Made by a program: the position numbers and the translations under genes
Origin: Streptomyces sp. NBC_00663
Lineage (GTDB): Bacteria; Actinomycetota; Actinomycetes; Streptomycetales; Streptomycetaceae
Direction of reading: 5' to 3'
NCBI RefSeq assembly: GCF_036226885.1
Contig: NZ_CP109027.1
Span: forward strand, 8,618,001-8,682,000
DNA: 64,000 nt
Notes under the pieces: model-generated
Told to the model about the DNA's origin: nothing
Seen by the model: the letters and a program-made list of their open reading frames with translations, nothing else
Databases searched by the model: none
In this document: one piece after another, positions 17,429 through 26,529 of the stretch
Numbering within the stretch: position 1 is the first letter of the stretch
Layout: every line of letters begins with the position of its first letter

Positions 17429-18246
17429 TGACAGTCACCTCGGAACTGAGCTACTTCCCGTCCACCGACGGCGACCTCGCCTACCGCGACAGCGGCAGCG
17501 GCGAGCTCGTGGTCCTCCTCCACTCCGGCTACGTCGACCACCGGCTCTTCGAGGACCAGACACCGTCCCTGGTCGCCGCCGGCTACCGGGTGGTCGCCCC
17601 GGACGTCCGCGGTCACGGCTGGTCCGCCAACGCGAGCGAGTCCTTCCGCTGGGCCGACGACCTCGCCCTCCTCCTCAGGCACCTCGACGCGGGCCCGGCG
17701 GTCCTCGCCGGGGTGTCGATGGGCGGTGCCATCGCCGGCGACACCGCGATCGAGTACCCGGAACTGGTCCGCGGGATCGTGCTGAGCGGGGCCTCGGTCA
17801 GCGACTTCCGCTACACCTACGAGAAGACCCGCGAGATCGTCGCCGAGTCGGCCCACACCCTGCACTCCGGCGACATCGAAGCCTGGCTCAAGGTGTTCCT
17901 GCGCGCCATGGCGGGCCCGTTCCGTACCGCGGACGACATCGAACCGGCCATCCTGGACCGGCTGCGCGAGATGGCACTGCACACCATCGCCAAGCACACA
18001 CCGGGCGAACGCGACTGGCACGTCCCCATGACCGACACCTGGCCGCGCGTACCGAAGATCGACGTCCCGGTCCTCATGGTCAACGGCGCCCTGGACTCAC
18101 CGGACCTGATCGCCGACGCCGAGCTCTACGCCCACACCGCCCGAGACGGCCGCTCGGTCCTCGTGGAAGGCGCCGCGCACTTCCCCAACCTGGAGAAGCC
18201 CGAGGAGTTCAACGCCCTCCTGCTGGACTTCCTGCGCGACCTGTAG
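17428..18246 (+). CDS. Alpha/beta hydrolase
   Basis: 272-residue alpha/beta hydrolase fold protein. It has an oxyanion region LLHSGYVDHR, the nucleophile elbow GVSMGG, an acid residue near VNGALDSPD and a catalytic His in EGAAHFPNLEKP. These features fit esterases or C-C bond hydrolases of the 3-oxoadipate enol-lactonase-like group. I chose ATG 17428; no ribosome site precedes it, and operator 2 ends at the ATG, so the transcript may be leaderless. The divergent MarR gene is the probable repressor. The substrate cannot be read from the sequence. Confidence 0.87.
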   Translation: MTVTSELSYFPSTDGDLAYRDSGSGELVVLLHSGYVDHRLFEDQTPSLVAAGYRVVAPDVRGHGWSANASESFRWADDLALLLRHLDAGPAVLAGVSMGGAIAGDTAIEYPELVRGIVLSGASVSDFRYTYEKTREIVAESAHTLHSGDIEAWLKVFLRAMAGPFRTADDIEPAILDRLREMALHTIAKHTPGERDWHVPMTDTWPRVPKIDVPVLMVNGALDSPDLIADAELYAHTARDGRSVLVEGAAHFPNLEKPEEFNALLLDFLRDL

Positions 18247-18389
18247 GGCCACACGCGCCGCCGCCTCGTCGCTCAACAGTCCAGTCCGGAAAGGGGATTG
18301 ACGCCCCGCGCCCAGGGCTCGACCATGAGTGCCTCGTGGCGCCGCTGTCAGCAGGGGGGTCGGTGTCACGCTGACGCACGGGGTGGGGC

Positions 18390-20129
18390 ATGACCACGCA
18401 ACGAAGCCTGCTCGTTCGCCGGTTCACGGCTCTGCAGTTCGTCTCCATCGCCCTCGCCGCGGCGGGGATGGTGCTGGGCTGGTTCGGATTCCGCACCTAT
18501 CTCGAGGGGCACCCGGAGTTCGGGCACGGCTTCTTCGATCTGCTCTATTACTCCTGCCAGTTGTTCGTCCTCGACGCCGACCCCCTGAACGGGGCCGGGT
18601 CCCTGCCCTGGGCCCTGGAAGTGGCCCGCTTCCTCGCGCCGCTCGCCACCCTCTCGGCCCTCGTCGAGGCGGTCCGGCTGCTGGGCGCCGACGAACTCCG
18701 CCGACTGCGGCTGGCCCGGCTGGAGGGCCACAGCGTGGTCTGTGGTGCCGGGAACACGGCGCAGATGCTCACGGCCCGGCTGCGCGAGGCGGGCCGGACC
18801 GTGGTGGCCGTGTCCGCCGTCGGGGCCGACGACGACGGAGTCCTGTCCGTGGTCGGCGATCCCAGCAGCCTTGAGGCGCTCCGGGCGGCGGGCGTGGCCA
18901 GGGCGAGCGCCGTCTACGCCTGCGCGGACGACAGCGGGGACAACGTCCTGATCGCCGCGACGGTCCGCGAACTGGTCCAGGACCCCGCCCGCTCCCTCCA
19001 CGTCCACGCCGCGATCGGCGACCAAAACCTGTGCAGCGCCCTCCAGGCCCGCCACCTCATGGGCGCGTCACGGGGACGGGTACGCCTCGACTTCTTCAAC
19101 GTGGACATGCTCGCGGCACGGCGACTCGCCGCGACGGAACGGATCGAGGAGCATGACGCGGCCACCCCGCCGCCGCACTGTCTGATCGTCGGCGTCTCCC
19201 CGTTCGCCCGTGCCCTGCTCGTCGAACTTGCCCGCCGCTGGCGGCTGCGCCCCGGCACGGGCCTGCTGCCGATCACCTGGGCCGGCGCCTCGGCCACGGC
19301 AGCACTCAGCCGCCTGAGCGACCAGTACGAGTTCCTCCCGGAGGTCTGCCGGATCGAGCCGAAGGACATCGAGGAGACCGGCTCGGCGGTCAACGCCCTG
19401 CTGTCCGCGACGGGTTCGCAGGGCCTGCGCGTCTACATCGCCGGCCCCTCCGACGACACGTCCCTGTCCATAGCGCTGTCGGCCTTCGAGGCATGGCGCG
19501 TTCCGCCCGGCGGCCTCGTCCTCCAGTTACGGGAGCACGGTCCCTTCGGGGTGTCCCTCGGCCACGACGACTCCGCCCTGCTGGACGACCTGGACGGGCG
19601 GCTGAGCACCTTCGGCGTCCTGGACGCCGCCTGCCGTCCCGATCTCCTCGGGGACGACCTGGTGGAACACCTCGCACGGGTCCTGCACGAGCACTACGAA
19701 TGGGCGGCCCGCACCCGGCGAGGGGAATCGGAGGAGACCAACGCGTCCGTGGTTCCGTGGGACCGGCTGCCCGCCCGGAAACAGGAGGACAACCGGCAGG
19801 CGGTCCTGGCCATCGGCGAGAAACTGCGAGCCCTGGACTGCGCGATCGCTCCCCGCCTGGACCCCGCGCCCCCCTTCGTACTGGAGGAAACCGAGGTCGA
19901 ACGGCTCGCCCGCATGGAGCACAGGCGCTGGCTGCGGGCACGTCGCGCGGAAGGCGTCGTATACGGTCCGGACCGCGACGACGACGCGAGGACTCACCCC
20001 GACATGAAGGACTGGGACGAGCTCACGGAGCCCGCACGCGAGAAGGACCGCGAGGCCGTACGCGCCCTGCCGGTCGTCCTCGCCACCGCCGGTTTCCAGA
20101 TCATCCGGCTGGCTCCCGGAGGCCCATGA
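18390..20129 (+). CDS. Membrane TrkA-N (RCK) protein with C-terminal RyR domain
   Basis: 579-residue protein. Two hydrophobic segments (about residues 13-33 and 72-95) precede a Rossmann-type TrkA-N/RCK domain (HSVVCGAGNTAQML). A second Rossmann-like half begins HCLIVGVSPFARALL. The last 70 residues match the ryanodine receptor repeat: ARMEHRRWLRARR, a YGP turn, then THPDMKDWDELT and REKDREAVRALP. Such architectures suggest a nucleotide-sensing membrane or ion-flux regulator, but the function is not established. Codon 380 (19527-19529) is TTA, the rare leucine codon that makes translation depend on bldA tRNA in Streptomyces. GGGGTGGGG precedes the ATG. Confidence 0.82.
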   Translation: MTTQRSLLVRRFTALQFVSIALAAAGMVLGWFGFRTYLEGHPEFGHGFFDLLYYSCQLFVLDADPLNGAGSLPWALEVARFLAPLATLSALVEAVRLLGADELRRLRLARLEGHSVVCGAGNTAQMLTARLREAGRTVVAVSAVGADDDGVLSVVGDPSSLEALRAAGVARASAVYACADDSGDNVLIAATVRELVQDPARSLHVHAAIGDQNLCSALQARHLMGASRGRVRLDFFNVDMLAARRLAATERIEEHDAATPPPHCLIVGVSPFARALLVELARRWRLRPGTGLLPITWAGASATAALSRLSDQYEFLPEVCRIEPKDIEETGSAVNALLSATGSQGLRVYIAGPSDDTSLSIALSAFEAWRVPPGGLVLQLREHGPFGVSLGHDDSALLDDLDGRLSTFGVLDAACRPDLLGDDLVEHLARVLHEHYEWAARTRRGESEETNASVVPWDRLPARKQEDNRQAVLAIGEKLRALDCAIAPRLDPAPPFVLEETEVERLARMEHRRWLRARRAEGVVYGPDRDDDARTHPDMKDWDELTEPAREKDREAVRALPVVLATAGFQIIRLAPGGP

Positions 20130-20144
20130 GGGCGGCGGCCCACC

Positions 20145-20606
20145 TCAGGGCACCACCGTCACCGGCCACCGCCCCGCCTTCACCAGCCGCACCGCCACCG
20201 AGCCCACGATCCGATGCCCGGCCTGCTCCGAGGCCCCCACCACCACCGCGTCCGCCTTGAGTTCGTCCGCCGCCTTCACCAGGCCGCCGTACGGATCGCC
20301 GCGGAAGGTGTGGAACTCCCAGCGCACATCGAATATCCCCTTCGTGCGCTCGGTGGCCTCCCTGATCTGGGCGACCAGGTCCTCGGCGATCTCGTCGGTC
20401 GTCTCGGCGACCGGGGCGCCCATGGCGGCTCCCGCCGCCATCACCGGCTGCACATAGACGACGGCGAGGAGGGCGCGCTGGCGGCGGGCCAGGCCACCGG
20501 CATATGCGGCCGCTCTGAGGGAGGAATCGGAGCCGTCCACTCCCACGACGATGACCTTCGGGCCGTCCGTGCCCCGCTCGAACTGGTGCGAGTGCTGTTC
20601 CGTCAC
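20145..20606 (-). CDS. Universal stress protein (UspA family)
   Basis: Single Usp domain of about 153 residues. It has the N-terminal nucleotide loop VIVVGVDGSDSS and the C-terminal ATP-binding signature GASEQAGHRIVGSVA. The start is uncertain: the GTG at 20606 (MTEQHSHQFERG) fits the family, while another GTG at 20645 would add 13 residues and leave only 50 bases for the divergent lysX promoter. The 3' end converges on the TrkA-N/RyR gene with a 15-base gap. Members bind ATP or other ligands and modulate stress survival; the exact role here is unknown. Confidence 0.88.
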   Translation of the reverse strand: MTEQHSHQFERGTDGPKVIVVGVDGSDSSLRAAAYAGGLARRQRALLAVVYVQPVMAAGAAMGAPVAETTDEIAEDLVAQIREATERTKGIFDVRWEFHTFRGDPYGGLVKAADELKADAVVVGASEQAGHRIVGSVAVRLVKAGRWPVTVVP

Positions 20607-20695
20607 GGCACGGAGGCTATCGGAAAGCGCAGGTCCCACCCGCACGCGGGACCTCCCGACGGGCGAGGTCGGCGGGCAGTTCCTACAGTCGGAAC

Positions 20696-23600
20696 ATGAG
20701 TGCCACCGTCGAGGCCGCCCCGGCGAAGGACAGCAAGAGCCCGATACGACGGCCCGGCAGCGGCCTCCTCAGCAGGGTGCCCGAAGGCTTCGCCGCCTTC
20801 TTCGGCGCCCTGGGACTGCTCTGTCTGCTGCTGGCCTTCATCCCGCCGCTGCGCGGACCGCTGCGTCCCGTCGTGCGCTTCCTCGACGTCCTCATCGTCC
20901 CGGTCAGCGCCAACCTCGCCTACGCCGTCTTCCTCTTCCTCCTCGCCGGCGCGACCGCAGCCCGCAAACGGGTCGCCTGGTGGCTGGTGGTCGTCTACCT
21001 CGGCCTGCTGGTGCTCGTCGACGCGCTGGGCGTGGTGGTCGGCCTGTACGCCGACTCCATCCCGTCCCTGGTGGTGTGCTGCCTCGCCCTGGCCCTGCTC
21101 GTCGTCGCCCGCGGCGAGTTCTACGCCGACTCCCGACGCGGCGCCGTGCGCCGGGCCGTCGGGGTGCTGGCCCTGGGCCTGGTCCTCGGCATCCTCGTGG
21201 GCTGGGGCCTGGTCGAACTGTTCCCCGGCACCCTGCCGCGCGGCCAACGGCTGCTCTGGGCGGCCAACCGGGTCTGCGGCGGCCTGGTCTCCGGCCGCTC
21301 CTTCGACGGCTCCCCGCCACGCGCCCTGTTCTTCCTGCTCGGCCTCTTCGGCGCCCTCGCGCTGCTCAACGCCGCCGCCACCCTCTTCCGCTCCCAGCGC
21401 ATGGAAGCCGCCCTGCACGGCGACGAGGAGGCACGCATCCGCGCCCTCCTCAAGGCCTACGGCGACCGCGACTCCCTCGGCTACTTCGCCACCCGCCGCG
21501 ACAAGGCCGTCGTCTTCTCCACCAGCGGCAAGGCCGCCGTCACCTACCGCGTCGAGGCCGGCGTCTGTCTCGCCAGCGGCGACCCCGTCGGCGATCGCGA
21601 GGCCTGGCCGCACGCCATCGCCGCCTGGCTCGACGCGGCCCGCCGGCACGGCTGGGCGCCCGCCGCGATGGGCGCCTCCGAGGACGGCGCCAAGGCCTTC
21701 GCCCGCGCCGGACTCGGCGCCCTCCAACTCGGCGACGAAGCCATCCTCAACGTGGCCGGCTTCGACCTGAACGGCCGCGACATGCGCGTCACCCGGCAGG
21801 CCGTCCATCGCGTACGCCGCACCGGCGCCCACTGCCGCATCCGCCGCCACTTGGCCCTCACCGACACCGAGATGGAAGAGATCGTCGACAAGGCCGACGC
21901 CTGGCGCGACACCGAGACCGAACGCGGCTTCTCCATGGCCCTGGACCGCCTCGGCGACCCGGCCGACGGAAACTGCCTCCTCGTGGAAGCCCTCGGCGAG
22001 GACGGCAAGCTGCTCGCCCTGCTCTCCTTCGTGCCCTGGGGCGGCGACGGCGTCTCCCTTGACCTGATGCGCCGTGACCGCAGCGCCCCCAACGGCGTCA
22101 TGGAGTTCATGGTCGCCGAACTCTGCGCGGCCGCACCGAAACTGGGCGTCCGCCGGATCTCCCTCAACTTCGCCGTCTTCCGCTCGGCCTTCGAGGAGGG
22201 CGCCCGTATCGGCGCCGGACCGGTCCTCAGACTCTGGCGCCGGCTCCTCCTCTTCTTCTCCAGGTGGTGGCAACTGGAGGCCCTGTACCGCTCCAACGCC
22301 AAGTACCAGCCCGAGTGGTACCCCCGCTTCATCTGCTACGGCGACACCGGCGCCCTCGCCCGCATCGGCCTCGCCTCCGGAATCGCCGAGGGCTTCGTCT
22401 CCGTACCGTCGCTGCGCAAACTCTGGGGAAAGGGGCACCCGAAGGCCGGGCCGCGGCCGGCCACCACGGAAGGTCTGCCGTCGCTGTCGGCGCTCGGCCT
22501 CGCCGGAGGGGACGAGACCGGGACCGCCGCGCCGGATGCGGGCCTGTCCGAACAGGCCCGCATCCGCCATCGCACCCTGGCCCGGCTCAGGACCGAGGGC
22601 ATCGACCCCTATCCGGTGGGAATCCCCGCCCGCACACACGCCCTCGCGGAGGTCCGCGACGGTGAACGGGTCACCGTCGCGGGGCGGATCATGCGGGTGC
22701 GGGACTTCGGCGGCATCGTCTTCGTCACGCTGCGCGACTGGTCCGGCGACCACCAACTGGCGCTCACCCACGACGGCGTGGACCGCTTCCGGTCGCACAC
22801 CGACATCGGCGACCACATCACCGCCACCGGCACGGCCGGGCTCAGTGACAAGGGCGAGCCGACCGTCTTCGTCACCTCCTGGCAACTCGTCGGCAAGTGT
22901 CTGCGCCCCCTGCCCGACAAACGCCGCGGCCTCACCGACCCCGAGGCCAAGGTCCGCATGCGCTACCTCGACCTCGTCGCCAGCCCCGAGGCCCGCGACG
23001 TCGTCCGCGCCCGCTCCACCGCCGTACAGGCCCTGCGCCAGGGCCTCCTGGAGCGCGGCTACCTGGAGGTCGAGACGCCGATGCTCCAGCAGATCCACGG
23101 CGGCGCCAACGCCCGCCCCTTCACCACCCACATCAACGCCTACGACCTCGACCTCTATCTGCGCATCGCCCCCGAGCTGTACCTCAAACGGCTCTGCGTC
23201 GGCGGCCTGGAGAAGGTCTTCGAGATGGGCCGCACCTTCCGCAACGAGGGCGTCTCCTACAAGCACAACCCCGAGTTCACGATGCTGGAGGCCTACCAGG
23301 CCTTCGCCGACTACGACGTGATGCTCGACCTCACCCGCGAGCTGATCCAGGGCGCCGCGATCGCCGCGTTCGGCACACCGATCGCCCGCAAGGACGGCAC
23401 CGAGTACGACATCTCCGGGAACTGGCCGGTGAAGACGGTCCACGGCGCGATCTCCGAGGCGCTGGGGGAGGAGGTCACCGTCGACACCGAGCTCGCCCGG
23501 CTGCACCGGCTGTGCGACCGCGCCTCGGTGCCGTACACCCCCGACGACGGCCGCGGTGACGTCGTCCTCGAAATGTACGAACGCCTCGTCGAGGAGAAGA

Positions 23601-23962
23601 CCCAGCTGCCCACCTTCTACAAGGACTTCCCGACCGACGTCTCCCCGCTCACCCGCCAGCACCGGGTCGACCCACGGCTCGCCGAACGCTGGGACCTCGT
23701 CGCCTTCGGCACCGAACTCGGCACCGCCTACTCCGAACTCACCGACCCCGTCGAACAGCGCCGCCGCCTCACCGCGCAGTCGCTGCTCGCCGCCGGGGGA
23801 GACCCGGAGGCCATGGAACTCGACGAGGACTTCCTCGACGCCCTGGAGTACGCCATGCCGCCCACCGGCGGGCTCGGCATCGGCGTCGACCGGCTGGTCA
23901 TGTTCCTCACGGGGCGCACGATCCGGGAAACCCTCCCCTTCCCGCTCGTACGCCGCCACTGA
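20696..23962 (+). CDS. lysX: Bifunctional lysylphosphatidylglycerol synthetase / lysine-tRNA ligase LysX
   Basis: 1088-residue fusion, the actinobacterial LysX layout. An N-terminal membrane region of about six helices (residues 30-240) leads to an MprF-type DUF2156 lysyl-transferase domain (about 245-580). Then come a lysyl-tRNA synthetase OB fold (about 620-730) and a class II synthetase core with motif 2 FRNEGVSYKHNPEFT (about 848) and motif 3 GLGIGVDRLVMF (about 1060). The enzyme charges tRNA-Lys and moves lysine to phosphatidylglycerol, giving cationic lipid and resistance to cationic peptides. It sits alone, divergent from the stress protein. Another lysS elsewhere must serve translation. 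Confidence 0.95.
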   Translation: MSATVEAAPAKDSKSPIRRPGSGLLSRVPEGFAAFFGALGLLCLLLAFIPPLRGPLRPVVRFLDVLIVPVSANLAYAVFLFLLAGATAARKRVAWWLVVVYLGLLVLVDALGVVVGLYADSIPSLVVCCLALALLVVARGEFYADSRRGAVRRAVGVLALGLVLGILVGWGLVELFPGTLPRGQRLLWAANRVCGGLVSGRSFDGSPPRALFFLLGLFGALALLNAAATLFRSQRMEAALHGDEEARIRALLKAYGDRDSLGYFATRRDKAVVFSTSGKAAVTYRVEAGVCLASGDPVGDREAWPHAIAAWLDAARRHGWAPAAMGASEDGAKAFARAGLGALQLGDEAILNVAGFDLNGRDMRVTRQAVHRVRRTGAHCRIRRHLALTDTEMEEIVDKADAWRDTETERGFSMALDRLGDPADGNCLLVEALGEDGKLLALLSFVPWGGDGVSLDLMRRDRSAPNGVMEFMVAELCAAAPKLGVRRISLNFAVFRSAFEEGARIGAGPVLRLWRRLLLFFSRWWQLEALYRSNAKYQPEWYPRFICYGDTGALARIGLASGIAEGFVSVPSLRKLWGKGHPKAGPRPATTEGLPSLSALGLAGGDETGTAAPDAGLSEQARIRHRTLARLRTEGIDPYPVGIPARTHALAEVRDGERVTVAGRIMRVRDFGGIVFVTLRDWSGDHQLALTHDGVDRFRSHTDIGDHITATGTAGLSDKGEPTVFVTSWQLVGKCLRPLPDKRRGLTDPEAKVRMRYLDLVASPEARDVVRARSTAVQALRQGLLERGYLEVETPMLQQIHGGANARPFTTHINAYDLDLYLRIAPELYLKRLCVGGLEKVFEMGRTFRNEGVSYKHNPEFTMLEAYQAFADYDVMLDLTRELIQGAAIAAFGTPIARKDGTEYDISGNWPVKTVHGAISEALGEEVTVDTELARLHRLCDRASVPYTPDDGRGDVVLEMYERLVEEKTQLPTFYKDFPTDVSPLTRQHRVDPRLAERWDLVAFGTELGTAYSELTDPVEQRRRLTAQSLLAAGGDPEAMELDEDFLDALEYAMPPTGGLGIGVDRLVMFLTGRTIRETLPFPLVRRH

Positions 23963-24051
23963 CGGCCCGTCATAGGCCGGGCGGGTGCTTTCCTGCCGCC
24001 GCACCGGTGCTGTCCTGGTGCGTCGGCCGTCGTTCGGGCGACTGATGAGTC

Positions 24052-24900
24052 ATGACGAAGGATCAGTTGCTCACCCGGCTGCTCACGCGACGCCGGGCCC
24101 TGCTCGCCGGTGCCGCCGCCGTCGGGGCGGCCGGCACCGCCGGGCTGTTCGCGGCACTCGGCGGCGAGGACCCGGTCAAGCCCCCGCTCCCCGCCGCGGG
24201 CCCCCCGGCCCGCCGCCCCCTCAAACCCTCCGCCTACCGGCTCCAGCCCCTGACCGGATACGGCGCGCCCCGCGCCGCCCCCGGCCGGACCCCGGTGCGC
24301 CGCGAACCGCTGCTGCGCGTGCACGGGCGCGGTCGCACCATGGTGCTGACCTTCGACGACGGCCCGGACCCCCGCTACACCCCCGCCATCCTGGACACCC
24401 TCGCCGAGTACGACGTCCGCGCGATGTTCTTCGTGTGCGGCGAGATGGCCGTCGACAACAAGGACCTGCTGGAGCGCATGTCCGACGAGGGACACATCGT
24501 CGGCAACCACACCTGGTCCCACCCGCTGCTGACCCGCCTCAGCCGTGGCCGCATCCGCTCCGAGATGGAACGCACCAGCGACGTCATCGAAGAGGCCTAC
24601 GGCGAACGCCCCCAGTGGTTCCGCGCGCCCTACGGCGCCTGGAACCGCGCCGCCTTCCAGCTCGGCTCCGAACTCGGCATGGAACCCCTCGCCTGGACCG
24701 TCGACACCCTCGACTGGACCACCCCGGGCGCGACCACCATCGAGCGGCGGGTCGAGAACGGCGCCGCCCCCGGCGTCGTGGTGCTCTCGCACGACGCCGG
24801 GGGCGACCGCTCCCAGAGTGTCCGGGCGCTGCGCGACTACCTGCCGCGGCTCCTCGACTCCGGATATCACGTCACCGTCCCGAGACGGCACTACACATAG
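24052..24900 (+). CDS. Secreted polysaccharide deacetylase (NodB domain, CE4)
   Basis: 282-residue CE4 enzyme. A positively charged N-terminus with RRRALLAGAAAVGAAGTAG suggests a signal or Tat-like export peptide. The NodB core spans about residues 95-280, with LTFDDGPDP (catalytic and metal Asp, about 102-103), the metal motif HTWSHP (about 153), RAPYGAWN and the C-terminal VVLSHDAGG. It should remove acetyl groups from peptidoglycan or another GlcNAc polymer outside the cell. It begins 89 bases after lysX, which also changes the envelope. Confidence 0.92.
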   Translation: MTKDQLLTRLLTRRRALLAGAAAVGAAGTAGLFAALGGEDPVKPPLPAAGPPARRPLKPSAYRLQPLTGYGAPRAAPGRTPVRREPLLRVHGRGRTMVLTFDDGPDPRYTPAILDTLAEYDVRAMFFVCGEMAVDNKDLLERMSDEGHIVGNHTWSHPLLTRLSRGRIRSEMERTSDVIEEAYGERPQWFRAPYGAWNRAAFQLGSELGMEPLAWTVDTLDWTTPGATTIERRVENGAAPGVVVLSHDAGGDRSQSVRALRDYLPRLLDSGYHVTVPRRHYT

Positions 24901-24915
24901 GCCGGAATTCCGGCC
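24900..24915. terminator. Palindrome between convergent genes
   Basis: Perfect 16-base palindrome GGCCGGAATTCCGGCC at the stop of the deacetylase gene, 18 bases before the stop of the convergent sortase gene. It can form a short hairpin in either transcript, but no T-run follows, so it is only a possible bidirectional terminator. Confidence 0.5.
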
Positions 24916-24933
24916 CGCCCGGTCGGGGTTCGC

Positions 24934-25602
24934 TCAGCGGACCTCGACCAGGCGGGCGAAGGTGACGACGTTCCCGGCGTAACCGCTCTGTTTCGAGAAA
25001 CCGCCCCCGCAGGTGATGACCCGCAATTCGGGGGTGCCCTTGGAACCGTAGACACGGTCGCCAGGGAAGTTGTTCTTCTCGAAGACCTCGATGCCGTAGA
25101 TCTCGAACACCGCCGTCTTTCCGTCCTTGCGCCGCACCTCGACGCGATTTCCCTTCTTCAGGGCCCCGAGTCCGTAGAACACGGCGGGCCCCATCTTGTT
25201 GTCGACATGACCCACGACGACGGCCGTGCCCTTCTCGCCGGGCGAGACGGCGCCGGTGAACCAGCCGGCCAGGTTCGGGTCCTCCGGCGGCGGCGCGCCC
25301 ACCCAGCCCTCGGTGTCGAGGCCGACCGGCATGACCGGCGCGTCCACCTGGATCGCCGGGATCCGCACCCGCTCGGGTTCGGAGAACGACAGCGGTGCCG
25401 CCGACCCGGAGAAGGTGCCGGGAACACGACTGTCCGCCGCAGCCGCCGTCGCCGGCTGCGGCGGACCCACGTCGAACTCTCCCGAACCATTCCGAATGAG
25501 AGCGAGGCCGGTCAGCAGAACAAGCGCTATCACGCCCCAAGGAGCGCGCCGTTTCCGCTGCTCCTCCTCTTCGGCCAGCTCGGCCAGCTCGGACGCAGAC
25601 AT
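24934..25602 (-). CDS. Class F sortase
   Basis: 222-residue membrane-anchored sortase. After a charged Glu/Arg N-terminus comes one transmembrane helix (about 21-37), a linker, and the catalytic beta-barrel with His132 (GHVDN), Cys198 (ITCGGGF) and Arg217 (FARLVEVR), the full triad. Class F sortases are typical of actinobacteria; substrates are mostly unknown. Two small tail-anchored secreted proteins lie next to it (25936-26421 and 26530-27069). Neither has LPXTG, but they share a glycine motif ahead of the anchor. GAGAGGGGAAG lies upstream of the ATG. Confidence 0.9.
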   Translation of the reverse strand: MSASELAELAEEEEQRKRRAPWGVIALVLLTGLALIRNGSGEFDVGPPQPATAAAADSRVPGTFSGSAAPLSFSEPERVRIPAIQVDAPVMPVGLDTEGWVGAPPPEDPNLAGWFTGAVSPGEKGTAVVVGHVDNKMGPAVFYGLGALKKGNRVEVRRKDGKTAVFEIYGIEVFEKNNFPGDRVYGSKGTPELRVITCGGGFSKQSGYAGNVVTFARLVEVR

Positions 25603-25935
25603 TCGACTTCCCCTCTCGACGCGGCCGTCGCCACGTCATTCGCGCATACGAGCACGCTAAATGCCGGGCACGAAACCGGCGACGGGGCAAAGGCGAACGG
25701 GTGGCCGCCAGGCGTGGGGGTGCGCCATCCGAGTTGACGCTCACAGGAATTTTCTGACGGTCCGTGACCTGCGAGTATGTGTGATGGTGAGCTTTTCGCC
25801 CGGCGTGTCCGCTCACCAGGACGGACCATCGCCGAAATGCGCCCGCGCGCACGGCATCTGAGGGTCTTTCTGGGAGGCGCTTTCTCGCCGATCCACCGGG
25901 GACCGTTCCCGGGGGCGTCTTCCGCGGAGGATCAC
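25603..25935. promoter_or_regulatory. 333-base divergent spacer with nested inverted repeats
   Basis: No gene seen. It separates the sortase (minus) and a tail-anchored protein (plus) and must hold promoters for both. Nested inverted repeats lie at 25759-25827: outer arms GGTCCGT (25759-25765) and ACGGACC (25821-25827), inner arms TGGTGAGC (25785-25792) and GCTCACCA (25811-25818). They could be an operator or a structured 5' leader of the plus-strand gene. A GC-rich stem CCGGGGACCGTTCCCGG follows at about 25896. GGAGG lies just before the ATG at 25936. Confidence 0.5.
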
Positions 25936-26421
25936 ATGCGTACCACTCGTGCCCTGGCGGCCTCTGCCGCCGCGGTCGCCGCCCTGGGCCTCGCCGCCCC
26001 CGCCGCCGTCGCCGACGGCATGAACACCCCGTCCAACGTCACCGCCCTGCCGAGCGCCATCGCCCGCGGCGGGCAACTGACCATCACCGTCAACAACTGC
26101 TCCACGCCTGCGACCGCGAGCTCCGACGCCTTCCCGACGGTCACCCTGACCTCGGGGACCGGCGGCCTGGCCACCGGCACTGCCAGGGTCGACGACAACG
26201 CCCGACAGGGAACGCACAGCATCACGGTCACCTGCCGCAACGGGGTCATGACGAACCCGAACGCCTTCACCGTCATCGGCGCCGTCCGCGGCGGTCTCGG
26301 CGGCAGCAACTCCACGGGGGCCACTCCGACCGACATGGCCATCGGCGGTGGACTCGTCGCCGCCGCCGTCATCGGCGGCGGGGTGTTCTGGATGCGCCGC
26401 AGGTCCGAGAAGCGGATCTGA
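25936..26421 (+). CDS. Small secreted tail-anchored protein, candidate sortase substrate
   Basis: 161 residues. Signal peptide (cut expected after AAVADG), an Ig-like beta domain with NNCSTPA and VTCRNGVM giving one likely disulfide, then AVRGGLGGSN, a transmembrane helix (IGGGLVAAAVIGGGVFW) and a basic tail MRRRSEKRI. This is a cell-wall sorting-signal layout without LPXTG. ATG 25936 has GCGGAGG upstream; longer readings lack a signal peptide at the N-terminus. It is a distant relative of the convergent 26530-27069 protein. Function unknown; surface display is inferred. Confidence 0.82.
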   Translation: MRTTRALAASAAAVAALGLAAPAAVADGMNTPSNVTALPSAIARGGQLTITVNNCSTPATASSDAFPTVTLTSGTGGLATGTARVDDNARQGTHSITVTCRNGVMTNPNAFTVIGAVRGGLGGSNSTGATPTDMAIGGGLVAAAVIGGGVFWMRRRSEKRI

Positions 26422-26470
26422 TCCCGCCTCTTCGGAGACGGTCCGTCCCTGATCGCACGTGAAAGGCCTT

Positions 26471-26501
26471 CGCCCCGGAACCTCTTCCAAGGTCCGGGGC
26501 G
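26471..26501. terminator. Bidirectional hairpin terminator
   Basis: CGCCCCGG-A-ACC, an eight-base loop, then GGTCCGGGGCG: an 11-pair stem with one bulged A, between the convergent tail-anchored protein genes. There is no T-run, as is common in high-GC actinobacteria. Confidence 0.65.
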
Positions 26502-26529
26502 ACGGTCTGTGCGGTGGGACGCGGTGGGG

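Noticed and set aside
20603..24004. Very long minus-strand open frame opposite lysX
   Set aside because: It is the mirror of the lysX frame in GC-rich DNA, with Gly/Glu/Ala-rich composition and no recognisable domain; lysX matches its family throughout.
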